From Pezizomycotina sp. ARF18 (Eukaryota > Ascomycota), in assembly GCA_002224055.1 (NCBI GenBank), contig AZLU01000153.1:1-55542 (forward strand): DNA of 55,542 nt. Direction: 5' to 3'. Below the pieces are notes generated by a model that saw nothing but the letters and a program-made list of their open reading frames with translations, was not told where the DNA came from and ran no database searches. Of this stretch, positions 11,148-21,254 are shown in pieces; the stretch's first letter is position 1, and each line of letters starts with the position of its first letter. The position numbers and the translations under genes were made by a program.

Positions 11148-12503
11148 ATGAGTAGAGACAAGGAAGAAAGAGAAAGGAACATGCTTCCTTCTCCGCCGGT
11201 AACCTCAATTACCTCGAACGAATTGTCACTTAATAACGCCCAGGACGATGAAACCATCTACGCCGCCGCTGAAGACATTAAACTACAACTATTCAAGTTT
11301 AACCTCAATGAAGCGCCAAAGAAGAAGACGACTTTGAGGTTCTTGGTTCTCCAAAACATCGACGCAACTTCTATTCTTCTTGATCTAAAACACGATCTAA
11401 AAAAATACATCACTATACCTCACAACATCGAGTATTACTCAGCTCCCGAACCTTATATCCTTATCACAATGTCTCCTTCGTCACATATTCATAATGTTTG
11501 TCCGCGTTTTCTCCGCAAGCTCGTTACTGAGTGGACGGCGAATATGGACGACGATATCTCGGGTAGGCTTGAAGCTGATAGTGGGAAGGTCAGCCTCTCC
11601 TGGACGGGTCGATCCTCGAAGCCGATGGTATCATCTACCTCCGTCCCGCCTCCTCCCTATCCGTCAAACCTGCTGAGGAGGTTTCATCAGCCGGATCATC
11701 CTCATCGAGAGTACCCCCGCTCAGGTTTTCCCCGACTCGTCTTTCCCATTGGTTGTAGCTGAAGTCTCGTCATCACAGGACCGGGAGGATGCAGTTGCAA
11801 AAATAGATCGTTGGATAAGGGGATCAGAAGGGCATATAAAACTTGGCGTGCTGGTGGACTACACTTTCCGGGGGGAAAAGTCATCATTTGCAAAGACTGC
11901 GAAGGACTTTTTGCCAAAAAAAATATATGTGCGTGCTTTTTTGGGAGAGCTGAGGGATGAGGAGTACCAGGCGAAAGCGATCGGTCTACCCGTGGTACGT
12001 ATTGAATCATAGTTGACAACTTGCATTGCCGTCTACTATCAAACATCATTTTATTCGCTTTTCTAAATTCATCTGTATAGATCTTCGATCCGTCTGTCAC
12101 CACCACCACACTCTCTAGTATCGTGATACCTCCCGACACCCTCTTTGCCGGACATGCCGAACTCCGAGTTCCGTTACAATATCTACGCGAATTGATTGTA
12201 GAAGCCGCGCATAGGGAGTTCTCAATCGAGAGAATTCGACTTGAAGTGCGATCTAGGAAGGCCAGGGAAGAGGAAATCGAAGCCGCTGCGGTCGAAGCAA
12301 CCCAGAAGAGGATGGAGGAGGAGGAGGAGGAGGAGGAGGAGGAAGCTGGGGCGCCAGCGCTGGCGATGGACCTGACCGGCAGAAAGTCTAAAAGGAAGAT
12401 TGAAAGTGACGCAGCCGCCGCTGCTTCAAAGGCTAAGGAAGAACGGTACCAGATTATTATATCCGAGGAAAGAATCAAGGCTAAAGCTAGATATGACACG
12501 TAG
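11148..12503 (+). CDS. Accessory protein with Uma2-like PD-(D/E)XK-type segment
   Basis: The ATG at 11148 follows a TATAAATG context. The N-terminal 160 residues are unremarkable (LNNAQDDETIYAAAEDIKLQ). After that, a frame break near 11620 and another near 11700 join EADGIIYLRP to FPLVVAEVSSSQDREDAVAK and WIRGSEGHIKLGVLVDY. The order aDG, then hydrophobic-VVaEVsss, then Lys and a following strand resembles the Uma2-like branch of the PD-(D/E)XK nuclease fold. This is inference from motif order, since the ExK spacing is not canonical. Exon 1 ends at 11994 and exon 2 starts at 12081. Exon 2 encodes IFDPSVTTTTLSS, a Glu/Arg-rich helical tail with about ten consecutive Glu near 12315-12350, a KRKIE basic patch and the end KARYDT. 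Hairpin repeat copies 3 and 4 flank the gene. Confidence 0.5.
11995..12080 (+). other. Intron in the Uma2-like gene
   Basis: The donor is GTACGT, the acceptor is TGTATAG, and the length is 86 nt. Splicing joins GLPV to IFDPSV in frame and removes the stop codon that ends the upstream frame. Confidence 0.65.
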
Positions 12504-12599
12504 AAAAGCTGATGTATAATAGTGCCCGTAAAATTCATTACTGTGGAACTTATCAACATTGGTATATAGATAATACCCACACTGGATTAGAGAGGACCA

Positions 12600-12990
12600 T
12601 GACTGGTTTACACGAACACGACATAATGGTTTTGTAGCAATATACTATAATCTGCATGCTTCTAGCAGCACGGCTTGTTAATTTGCTGCCACCAAATGAT
12701 ACAATTGTCATGCCGGTATAAACATCGCATGCTGCTACAAACTGATCTAGGGCCTGATTAGCTCTCGCAATATGGCATAATAGTGCTGGTCGATCATGAT
12801 ATAATCGTGCTATACAGTCATAGCATAATGGTGCTGGTAAATACCTATGCTTGCCTATATATTAACGTTACCAACTTAATCAAATAATTGCTACAACTCA
12901 ATCATATCATGTTTCTTCTACAGACCCTTTTCATATTATGCTGTAAATAGCACAGCGCATAGCATGACTGTTGCTGCTAATATATATATA
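12600..12990. repeat. Degenerate GCA/GCATAATGGTG repeat array, block 3
   Basis: Recurrent variants of GCATAAT(A/G)GTGCTGGT, CGATCATGATATAATCGTGC, TAGCAGCACGGC and GCATGACTGTTGCTGC occur over about 390 bp. They are related to the words in the blocks at 6660 and 7255. A TATATATATATATA run follows at about 12980. As with block 2, it lies just upstream of hairpin repeat copies. Confidence 0.45.
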
Positions 12991-13054
12991 TATTATTACA
13001 TTGCTTCAGTATCGATACAAAAGGACTTGGAAAAAAAGCCAAAAGAAAATAGGA

Positions 13055-13190
13055 AAGGCAAGATTAGCTGTCCCTAAATACTTTAATATTTAAATTTGAC
13101 CGCAAAAATTAAATCCCAAATTAGAAATATTGTTTTTTGAATTATAAAAAAGAAGCAAAAAAAAAAAAAACACTTTTACCTTCGAACAAA
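13055..13190 (+). repeat. Hairpin repeat family, copy 4 (decayed)
   Basis: The opening AGGCAAGATTAGCTG and the AATTTGACCGCAAAAATTAAA segment align with other copies. The core palindrome has decayed (TTAGAAATATTGTTTTTTGAA). It stands about 175 bp upstream of copy 5 in the same orientation, so the pair forms a short tandem array. Confidence 0.6.
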
Positions 13191-13227
13191 CAAAGATCTC
13201 AACAAAGTACAAAGTCTCAGGTAGTTA

Positions 13228-13340
13228 TCAAAAAAGCAAGATTAACCGTCTTCAATGACTTTAAGATTTCAAATTGGACTAAAAAATAAGAACCTAAATC
13301 AGGAAGGACCATTTCCTGAACTGTAAAAACAGACGGACCT

Positions 13341-13371
<31 letters not shown>

Positions 13372-13385
13372 GGGTCCGATAGTAA
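13228..13385 (+). repeat. Hairpin repeat family, copy 5
   Basis: The copy opens AAGCAAGATTAACCG. It has the core CAGGAAGGACCATTTCCTG at 13300-13318, then CTGTAAAAACAGACGG and a 28-nt T-run at 13344-13371. It is the last copy in the window; none was seen on either strand after 13.4 kb. Confidence 0.7.
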
Positions 13386-13510
13386 GTAACTTTCAAATGA
13401 TAAAAGGTTTATCTGATAACAAGCTTGTCGCACAGACGGAATATCCCGGCGCCTAAAATAACGAAAACGTCCTTGAAAAAACGGAAATCAACAACCACTA
13501 TTTTCAAACC

Positions 13511-13543
13511 AAGAAAGAAAGAAAGAAAGAAAGAAAGAAAAAG
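13511..13543 (+). repeat. (GAAA)n microsatellite
   Basis: About eight AAGA/GAAA tetranucleotide units lie upstream of the Trm732 gene, probably in its promoter or 5' leader. Similar CTTT/GAAA tracts occur near 21350, 28835 and 40205. Confidence 0.7.
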
Positions 13544-13604
13544 AGCTCTGCACGACTTACTTAAGAGATCTCCCCTCTGAGCATTCAGCTAAATACGAAG
13601 AAGC

Positions 13605-16600
13605 TTGAGAGTTCGAGCTGAAACTAAGCTCTCGAAGATATACACTCTATGTATACAAAATGGCGCTAGAAAATATCGACAGGAATCGTTGATGGGCCTC
13701 CAAAAGGAGTTCAAATGCAGGAAGGACAAGCTATTCTCGGACGAAGAGCAGAGTCCTGAAGTATACAACAAGTTCTTTGCCTTCCACAACATGCTTCACT
13801 TTAAAACCACTGATAAATCCGTTTACCCAAGAAGAAGAAGAAGAAGCTCATCTCTATACTTGTTTTCTCTATCTCGCTTGAGCTAATCTATAAACTGTTT
13901 ATCATACTAAGGAACAGCCTTTCTCTCTTTCGACCATTGATAGACTACGCTCGCATCCACAGCTCCCTCTTAGCGATCGACCGTTACCCCTCGACATTCT
14001 TACCCTTATTCTATCTAGAATTGCCAAAATATCGCCAGCGAAAGCGGATGTATTAATAGAAACCGAGGGCGGGTACGTTCAGACGACATTCAAGGAAGAA
14101 TTCATGGGTCTCTTTTTGTCCTCCTTCGATTCCAACTACCAGCCGCTGGTCAAAGCTTCCAAAGAGTGCCTTGGCGCATTCGTATCAGCTTTCTTGATAC
14201 TATATGGGAATCCGAGAAGAGTTTATTCGTAGAGTCGCTTGTATCTCAAATACTCTCCCGGCAAGAAGGAAAACCGCGCAGTAAAGGAGAATACTATCTT
14301 CTAGACTTGCTCGTGGCTAAAAAGTGGATTACTGCTAGATTTATTCTGGAAAGAGCCGCCAGCAGCAAGCTGCTTGTGCGGTTGATTCAAGAGCTATCAA
14401 ATAGATCGCTTGCGCCGAGCCTTGGAAAGTTTATCGGTCTAGTCTTATCCAGGTATAGGATCGAGCTTCAAGGGCTAAGAGGCGACACAGCCGATATAGA
14501 CTTGGAAGATTGGGTACGACTCCTTACAGAACCGCTCGTATTCGCAATGTCCGAAGACGAGCTCGTCCGCATGCATATTGAGCTTTATGTCATTCCTGGA
14601 ACTTTCAAAGATTGCAAACCGGGCTTTAAAATGTTTGTCAGGGGCATACCAGCTCAAGTGCAGGAACCCCAAAATTGTTGTACGGTCCTATCATGTCTGA
14701 GGATAGGACAAAGTCAGGGCTGGGTCGAAGAGCACGAGCTTGATCATCTCCTACCAGCTCAGCATCCGCTTTCAAATCTGGTCACCCACCGTTTAAATCA
14801 TATACGTCTCTCTTCGCTAGAGCTTCTTATTGTCACACCAAAGAACGCAAACCCGTTACCGCGTTCGTCGATAGGGAGTATTAAAGGATGTTTAGATGAC
14901 TTCTTTGCCGAGACTGATCCAGACTTCCGGGGCAAGATATTTAGTATCTACAGATCGCTAGTTGACAGGCTGCTTACATCATGCTATGCCACCGCAATAC
15001 TAATTTCCAAGTCGCACGGTGAGTTGGTTCGGAAGGGGGAGACGCCACAGGCTTTGGAGCGTTTGGAGTTCAGAAAACCGTTCTACGAGATCAAAGGAAT
15101 TTTGTTGAGTGGATACTCAAGGAGCTCCTGCCATCTCAGCTACGCGTGGGAAGCTCATACCAACGAACTATACTTGCACTGAAGATATACCGCTTTGGTT
15201 CGCGGCTCCCGATGTTAATCATCGGCTTTCAGGACCTTCCAAAGGCGCTGCCCGTGACGAAAATGTGCATTTCCCTTCCCCTTGGAGTACGATAATCCGA
15301 AGCTTAGAAGGCTACTTGTTGAAAAGATTATGGACCCTTTCGAGGATGTCCGTGCCACTGCAGCGTCTTTACTAAAGCAGCTGCCATTGAACCACGATCT
15401 CGCTTGGTCGGATATCCTGGGGAGAGCCGGTGCAGTTCTAGCAACCGCTGGCAGGGCTGGAGAAGCGGATGGTGTTTGCCGTATCATGGAAGCCATCTTC
15501 GATATTTCGACTAGAAAGGGAGAAGTAATCGTCTCAGAGCTATGGGGGAGAAGACTATCGAAAAGTAATGAAGTTGTCAAGGACTTTTTGAGTGGGCGAT
15601 AGGTATTCTGGAGTCTAGCCTCGAGAAGGGCGGACGAGGGGTATTTTAGATGCTGTTAACGAAGGGGGAAAGGGCATCTTTGTATCTTGGGTGGGCTAAG
15701 GCTCATTTTCGATCTGCAGGATTGCCTCGACTGCTTGGTAGTGGTAACGAAGCAGCTTTGGTTGACAACATGTTGCGATTGCTGAAAAGCTGCGAAGACA
15801 TCTGGTCGATCACACGCGAAGTGTTAAGCTTAGACAGCCCTACAGATGGTGCAGGCGACGATCTCAACTACGACGAAGTCGCGCCAGAGGCTTATAACAG
15901 CGGACTCGGAAGCAGGGCTATCTTAAGCTTCAGCTGGAGAGCGGTATCGGAAGCAAGGTTTGAAGTTACAAATCTTTAAAAAAAAAAAAAAAATATTTTT
16001 TTATTGTAGAAAGTCCTCTTATTAACATTTGAAATGATAGTGCACTACTAGAGACTATGGCCAGAAATTTACCCCGAAACCGTGCTTTCGTGTCGGGGTT
16101 TTTGAAACGTTGTGGGCGGCTATTTTTAACTCAGCTCTCGACGATGCGCCATCGTGGTTCCCTGCTTGCAGTTTCGCCGGCATTTCTTACCATTTGCACC
16201 CGCTGCTTTAAGCGACCCCTCGCGGGAAATCTCCTCACTCCCCATTGTATGGCTCGAGGAAGAAATGTCAAACATTAGGGTCAGAGGCAACTTAGTGACG
16301 CGGAGGTCAGCCGGGCTTCCTATAATCATATCAAGCATCGTTAAAGCTGAGGCATATACCGTTAAAGTGCCTTCTGAGAGAAATATCCTTCGACTACGTT
16401 CGCAAAGCTGATACAGATCGTAAACGGAAATAGCGGCTCGATCCCCAAGTCCACTATAGAAAGCGCAACAGAAAACTTTGTTAACAAAGATGAAAGCATC
16501 CTAGATGCTCTCAAGTCCATGCTCTGAACTGTATACGCCAGCTATTTATGGATAGCCGGTTAAGTTCCTCGACCGATATCTTCGTATCTGATGCGCTTCG

Positions 16601-18774
16601 CATTTCAATATCGTGCTTCTCTTCAAACCTGTGGTCATTGAGAACTGCGGTATCATGCTTTTTACCACTGTCGCTGCGAATATTCGGTAGTGGAACTGGG
16701 AAGTCCGTCTACACTGTTGATTCCTCTTTGAGACGTTTGCAGGCGTTAAAGAGCTTATCATGGGCGTTTTGCAGAAGGCCGCCTCCGGCCTTGAAGACCA
16801 TACGGTACGAACATATCATCTGCTTCCTTTTCATTGTGTAGCTTCTAACTTTCTCTTTTTCTTATTCAGTCAATAGATATGGAGTCCGTGTACCCAGCAC
16901 TTTCCTTGATATCCAACTGCATCGGAACCCCTCAAATGAATCTCCTGATACTATAGTATTTGGACTTAGAGAGCTAGTGCTTCAGTTCCTAACCTGCCGC
17001 TTCTGGAAAATCCGCGATGCAGCCGCGAGGGCGTTTGTACCTTTTAGTCGAAGGCTGGGAAGATATGGCTCTATGGGTAACGGTATTCCTAGACTGACTG
17101 CCGGGATGATCCTAGAGAATCGAATGTCATCCACGGAGGGCTCAGTGCCGCTAGACGGTTAGTTGAGGAGGGCTTCAAAGTTCTGCTCCCGAACAGAATG
17201 CCGCGCGTAGGCATGAAACTTTCTCGATAATCGTTCACGATTCGATAGGTTTAGATCCTAGCTCTTGCTCCTGCGCGGTTAATAGAGCGATGTACCAACG
17301 CTTAGTAAGGAAGGTGTACTACCAACGGCTGACGGTCGCGACCTTCTGAAGGAGTGTATTCGAGAATATTTCAACGGTAAAGATCTGCAGCATATCCTTC
17401 GATCGAGAGATATCGGTGGACCTTACTCTGCATAGAGGCTGCTCGCAATTTTGCCTTGACATTTCCGACAGAGTCTATAGAGCTGCTGCATACACGCGGT
17501 CCTGAGGTCGGACAAGCTGTAGCAGAATGCTTCTGTTCATCCGATCTGCACCTCGATATATCTGCGGAAACACAAGCTGAACTCTGGAATAAAGTGGAGT
17601 CGAAAGGTGAATGGGAACCGTACAGAGTGTCTCTGATCGAATTTCTTTGCAAATTCACCAAAACGTTCCAATTAAAAAGCTACAAAAGGCCCTTGAACTA
17701 GCTGAGAAGGGTAACACGGTTCCTCTGCGAGAGGTTGCCTTGGTTTACTGCGGGAACTGGATCAAAAGTCAAGCGATAGTGACAGAAAACGTTGGCAGGC
17801 ATTGCTTGAAAATTTCTCAGACGAAACAAACCACATTCTTCGCGACTCGCAGCTCTTAGGTCAATAACATACTGCTTAGAAAGCAAATGTCGCGGGAGCC
17901 CGAGACAAGTCTGCTTCCAACTTATTTTACTCTACATAGCTCTGAACGACGATGAGGACGATATCAGACGTGCAGCCGCTTCGACTGCTTGTACATTGCT
18001 ATCTATATGGGCTGCTTCCGACTACCGCAAACTGCCTTACAAGAGTGCCAGCTGACATCGGCTGTAGCTTCACGAAGAATATTAGAAGCTTTGTGCAGAC
18101 TCCCTAAACACGTGACGCGCAACACGTAAGCTGCCTTGGAAATCTTTTGCTCAAGGAATCGCTTTCCATATCATCACTACATTTCCCAGAAGAAGTCGGT
18201 AAGCAGCTGAAAACGGCAAGCACTCCGAACACGCTGCTCTTCAAATTCGAAAAGCAGAACCTGTACTATGACCGTTGCAGGAACATGGATTTGTTTACGG
18301 AATGCCTGCTAGACATTTTACCGCATTTATAGGCTTTGCCATTATTGAGGGGAATTGATATTAATCTTGTATCCGTTTGGAGACGTATACCCGTACCGCA
18401 TTGTCTAAGGTCTTAGAACTGTTAACGTCCTACAAGGCATTGCATGCAACAGAAACATGCGCTAGTGATGGGTATCTAGGCTGGAGCACTACGATCGACG
18501 AGGACTTGTTTATCATTGGTCTACGATGCGCGAATGCTTCTCATTGGGTGCTCGTGCTTTAGAATTGGCCGTGTTGGGAATGAACAGCTTTTCAAGTTGG
18601 GCAGAGCTAGTGTCCCTTGTCCGGACCTTGGTCAGCGAAGGCGAAAGAGAGATGTGTGTATCAATGAAGAGTGGCTTCAGCGCTTTAGAAAGGGGTTAGA
18701 AATATGGGGAGCCATTGAAGGATAGCCAACTTAGTATCGTTCTAATAGAAAGAAACATGAAGATTCTTCTATAG
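13605..18774 (+). CDS. TRM732: Trm732/THADA homologue (tRNA ribose 2'-O-methylation cofactor)
   Basis: Trm732 partners the Trm7 methyltransferase for 2'-O-methylation of position 32 in the tRNA anticodon loop; THADA is the animal relative. The call rests on the DUF2428 region at about 16090-16710: QLSTMRHRGSLLAVSPAFLT, then WLEEEMSNIRVRGNLVTRRS and AGLPIIISS, then PQVHALNCIR and DALRISISCFSSNLWSLR ending SLRIFG. HEAT-like helices precede it (NPKLRRLLVEKIMDPFEDVR) and follow it (LREVALVYCGNWIKS). Near the C-terminus lie LLFKFEKQNLYYDRCR, DGYLGWSTTIDEDLFIIGLR and SFSSWAELVSLVRTL. The full span of about 5.1 kb fits the family's 1,400-1,900 residues. The frame changes at least ten times, for example near 14190, 15095, 15285, 16210 and 16670. 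Most changes look like one-base indels, and some may be short introns (near 15990 and 16840). The start is uncertain; the best-fitting frame runs to the TAG at 18774. Confidence 0.85.
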
Positions 18775-18989
18775 TCATAATAAATTATCATGAAAATGCC
18801 TACTCAGATAAATTATCTTGCTTTTACTTATTTCAAAATACTAGACAATAATTTCATGGTCCCTTTAGTGAGCAAACTCCAAGTTCTAACCATAATAAAC
18901 CAATTAAAAAAAAAATCTTGAATGAAATGAAAATCCCCTTGGTAATAATAATTAATGATATATCTCTCTTGTATCCATTTGTGCCACTC
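18775..18989. other. Short convergent 3' intergenic region
   Basis: About 215 bp of AT-rich DNA separate the stop codons of TRM732 (+) and the ArgRS gene (-). It must hold both polyadenylation regions. AATAAA-like words occur on both strands (ATAATAAA near 18778 and 18893). Confidence 0.5.
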
Positions 18990-21254
18990 TCACATGCGAT
19001 CTACTGGCGTCATACCGAGCAGTCTCATACCATTGTTGAGAACAACACGGACGCTCTCATACAGAGCCATACGAGCGTGACTGACGTTCTCCTCCACTCC
19101 TATGACCCTCAAGACATCATAACTGCTGCTAAGCAGGTGTGTGAGTTTAAATAGGTATTGCATGATCGTGCAAGGTTCCTGCGTCTTCAGCGTATTTTTG
19201 ATAACATCGGGGTACTGCGCGATACAGCGAAGCAGATTTGTTGCGTGTTCCTCCTGGAGCAGGGTAAGGTCTGCCGATTTGATCTTCTCCATGGGAAATG
19301 CAGCTTTGCGGAGAATGGAAGAGAGACGGGAATGGGCATACTGGAGATACGGTCCAGTATCACCCTCGAAGGAGGTCATGCGGTTAATGTCGAAAGGATA
19401 GTTGTTGATACGCTTCCCAGACATTGTCTTGAACCATGACGGATGCCCTGCCCACAGGTCGGCTACCGCAACGGGATCTTCGACTTGCTTGTACTTATCC
19501 TCGTTCTTCTTCATTACCGCATGCATAGCATCCGCAACTTCGTTTAGAATGCTGTCGAGGAACACTACTTCTCCGGAACGGGTCTTCATGCCGAGGACCA
19601 TTCCGAAATTGACGTGCTGGAGCTCGGTGCCCACTCGTAGCCCATGAGTTCAAGAATCTTGAAAAGTTGAGAAAGGTGAAGGTCTTGCTGGCTCGCAACG
19701 ACGTAGATCATCTTGTCGAATTTGTACGTCTGGTAGCGCTCAATGGCGGCACCAATATCACGGGTCAGGTACAAGGTCGTACCATCCTTCTTCTGGATAA
19801 TGGCTTTCCCAAGCTTCTTAGCTCCGTGTTTTTGTGAAGTCTACGAGCTTGGCACCAGCATCCTCTTCGCTTATCTTCTTCTCCTCCAACTTTTCGCCAA
19901 CCATCTTCATCACCTCGTTTGAGACCTGTGATTCCCCGAATATATATCAAACTTGATGTTCAAGCGCTTGTAGACAGTTTCGGCTTTCACAATGGATAAC
20001 TCGCGGAAGCGTTTCCACAGCGCAACGGCCTGTTCGTCACCTATTTGGAAGACGGAAGATACGTTAGAGATTTCGTTCTCAACGCATCCTCTCTATATTT
20101 TTCTTCACACAAGCTCATGATACTCACCATCTTCCATCTTCTTGAAGTATGCGCGAGCTTTGTCGTGGATGCTTTCTCCCTCCGCGAACGTTTTCGTGCC
20201 AGCTTTCACGCCTCTTCCTCAGCTGCACCGTCCTTATTGATCCGAACGTAAACCTCAAATAAATGCTGGATGGGGTCCTCTTCAAGCTTCTTCTCGTCTC
20301 CAAACAGCTCAAAACCTACGGCAAGAAGACCAAATTGCTTGCCCCAGTCGCCGAGGTAGTTCATTCGGATAACTTCCCACCCACATAGCTCATACAGGTT
20401 GGAAAGGAAACCGCCGATGATCGTGGAACGGAGGTGGCCGGCGTGAAACGGTTTGGCGATGTTGACAGAGGAGAACTCGACGAGGACTTTCTTGCCCACG
20501 CCGGACTTGTTGGCACCGTATGTTTTCGGCTCATGTAGAATTGTTGGTACGGTAAGTTGCGCTAAGAACTTTGGGTTGAAATGGAACTGTATGAAAGCTC
20601 CATGCTGTACTGGAGGGTTCGTGTGCTCCGTTTTGGGGAACTATTACTTGTCTTTAAGCTGATTGCTTCTAGATATATTTTTGCTTTCAAAATTTTGGGG
20701 TGGATGGAAGATACAGAAAAAAAAGGGTAGTCATTTCTTTGGAAGGATACTAAAGCTCGTACCTTCTCACACCACTCCTTTGCAAGCTCCGCAGGGTTAC
20801 CCTTTACTCTCAAGCGGGGGACAGCGAGAATGAGGTCGCCTTTCTTGAAGTCGGTGGTCCACTCTAAACCTGGATAGATTAGCTCCCGGTCGACGCCACT
20901 AATCTTCGACATCTCCTCGGCTACGTAGCACGGAAGACATCGACCGGGTTATGGAGCGGATCGGAGCTCTCGAAGACTGGTATCTTGTCCTGTACGCCTA
21001 GCTCCTTGACGTACTCGCCCAGTGCATCCACCGAGGACAGTTCGCGTGACTCGAGGTAGCCATTGCTTTGACGGTGAGAGTTGCTCCGGCTGACGGGAGA
21101 AGAGTGCTGCTGTCGTTGAGGAGACGCGCGTGCGGCGAAGCAGAGCTGTCTGGAGGTTGCAGGTAAAGATGCTACTGGAGGCGGTGGTAGACGAATTGTA
21201 GGAGCACTTTGTAATAATACTGCTTAATCGACCAAAGGTGCAACGATGGAGCAT
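18990..21254 (-). CDS. Arginyl-tRNA synthetase, probably dual-targeted
   Basis: This class I synthetase charges tRNA-Arg. Going 5' to 3' on the minus strand, an N-terminal domain contains ELSSVDALGEYVKELGV and GLEWTTDFKKGDL. An intron lies at about 20650-20770. The catalytic domain follows, with FSSVNIAKPFHAGHLRST (HIGH motif), then NYLGDWGKQFGLLA. A second intron lies at 20041-20127. Then come KKDGTTLYLTRDIGAA, HVNFGMVLGM, and the anticodon-binding domain ending LLGMTPVDRM with TGA at 18990. The fungal enzyme usually ends in this same motif. The frame opened by the ATG at 21254 encodes about 56 residues with Arg, Ser and Thr but no acidic residue, a typical mitochondrial presequence. An internal Met in a KAMATSS context could start the cytosolic form. 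At least five single-base frame breaks occur (for example DVFR/CYVAEE at 20925, YSG/ESQ at 19935, TK/HGAKK at 19835, EWA/ELQHV near 19623). Confidence 0.93.
20041..20127 (-). other. Intron in the ArgRS gene
   Basis: Donor GTGAGT, acceptor AAATAG, 87 nt. Splicing joins KKMEDG to DEQAVALWKRF in frame. Confidence 0.75.

Noticed and set aside
11702-12580. 292-codon minus-strand ORF with a poly-Ser stretch
   Set aside because: It is the antisense of the Uma2-like gene. The poly-Ser is the complement of the GAG run that encodes poly-Glu, and it runs across the intron.
13511-13543. Regularly spaced short repeats as a CRISPR-like array
   Set aside because: This is a plain tetranucleotide microsatellite with no spacers, in a eukaryotic genome.
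13605-18774. Trm732 as a pseudogene
   Set aside because: All conserved blocks are present in order with little sign of amino-acid decay, and essential neighbours show the same indel density, so sequence error is likelier.
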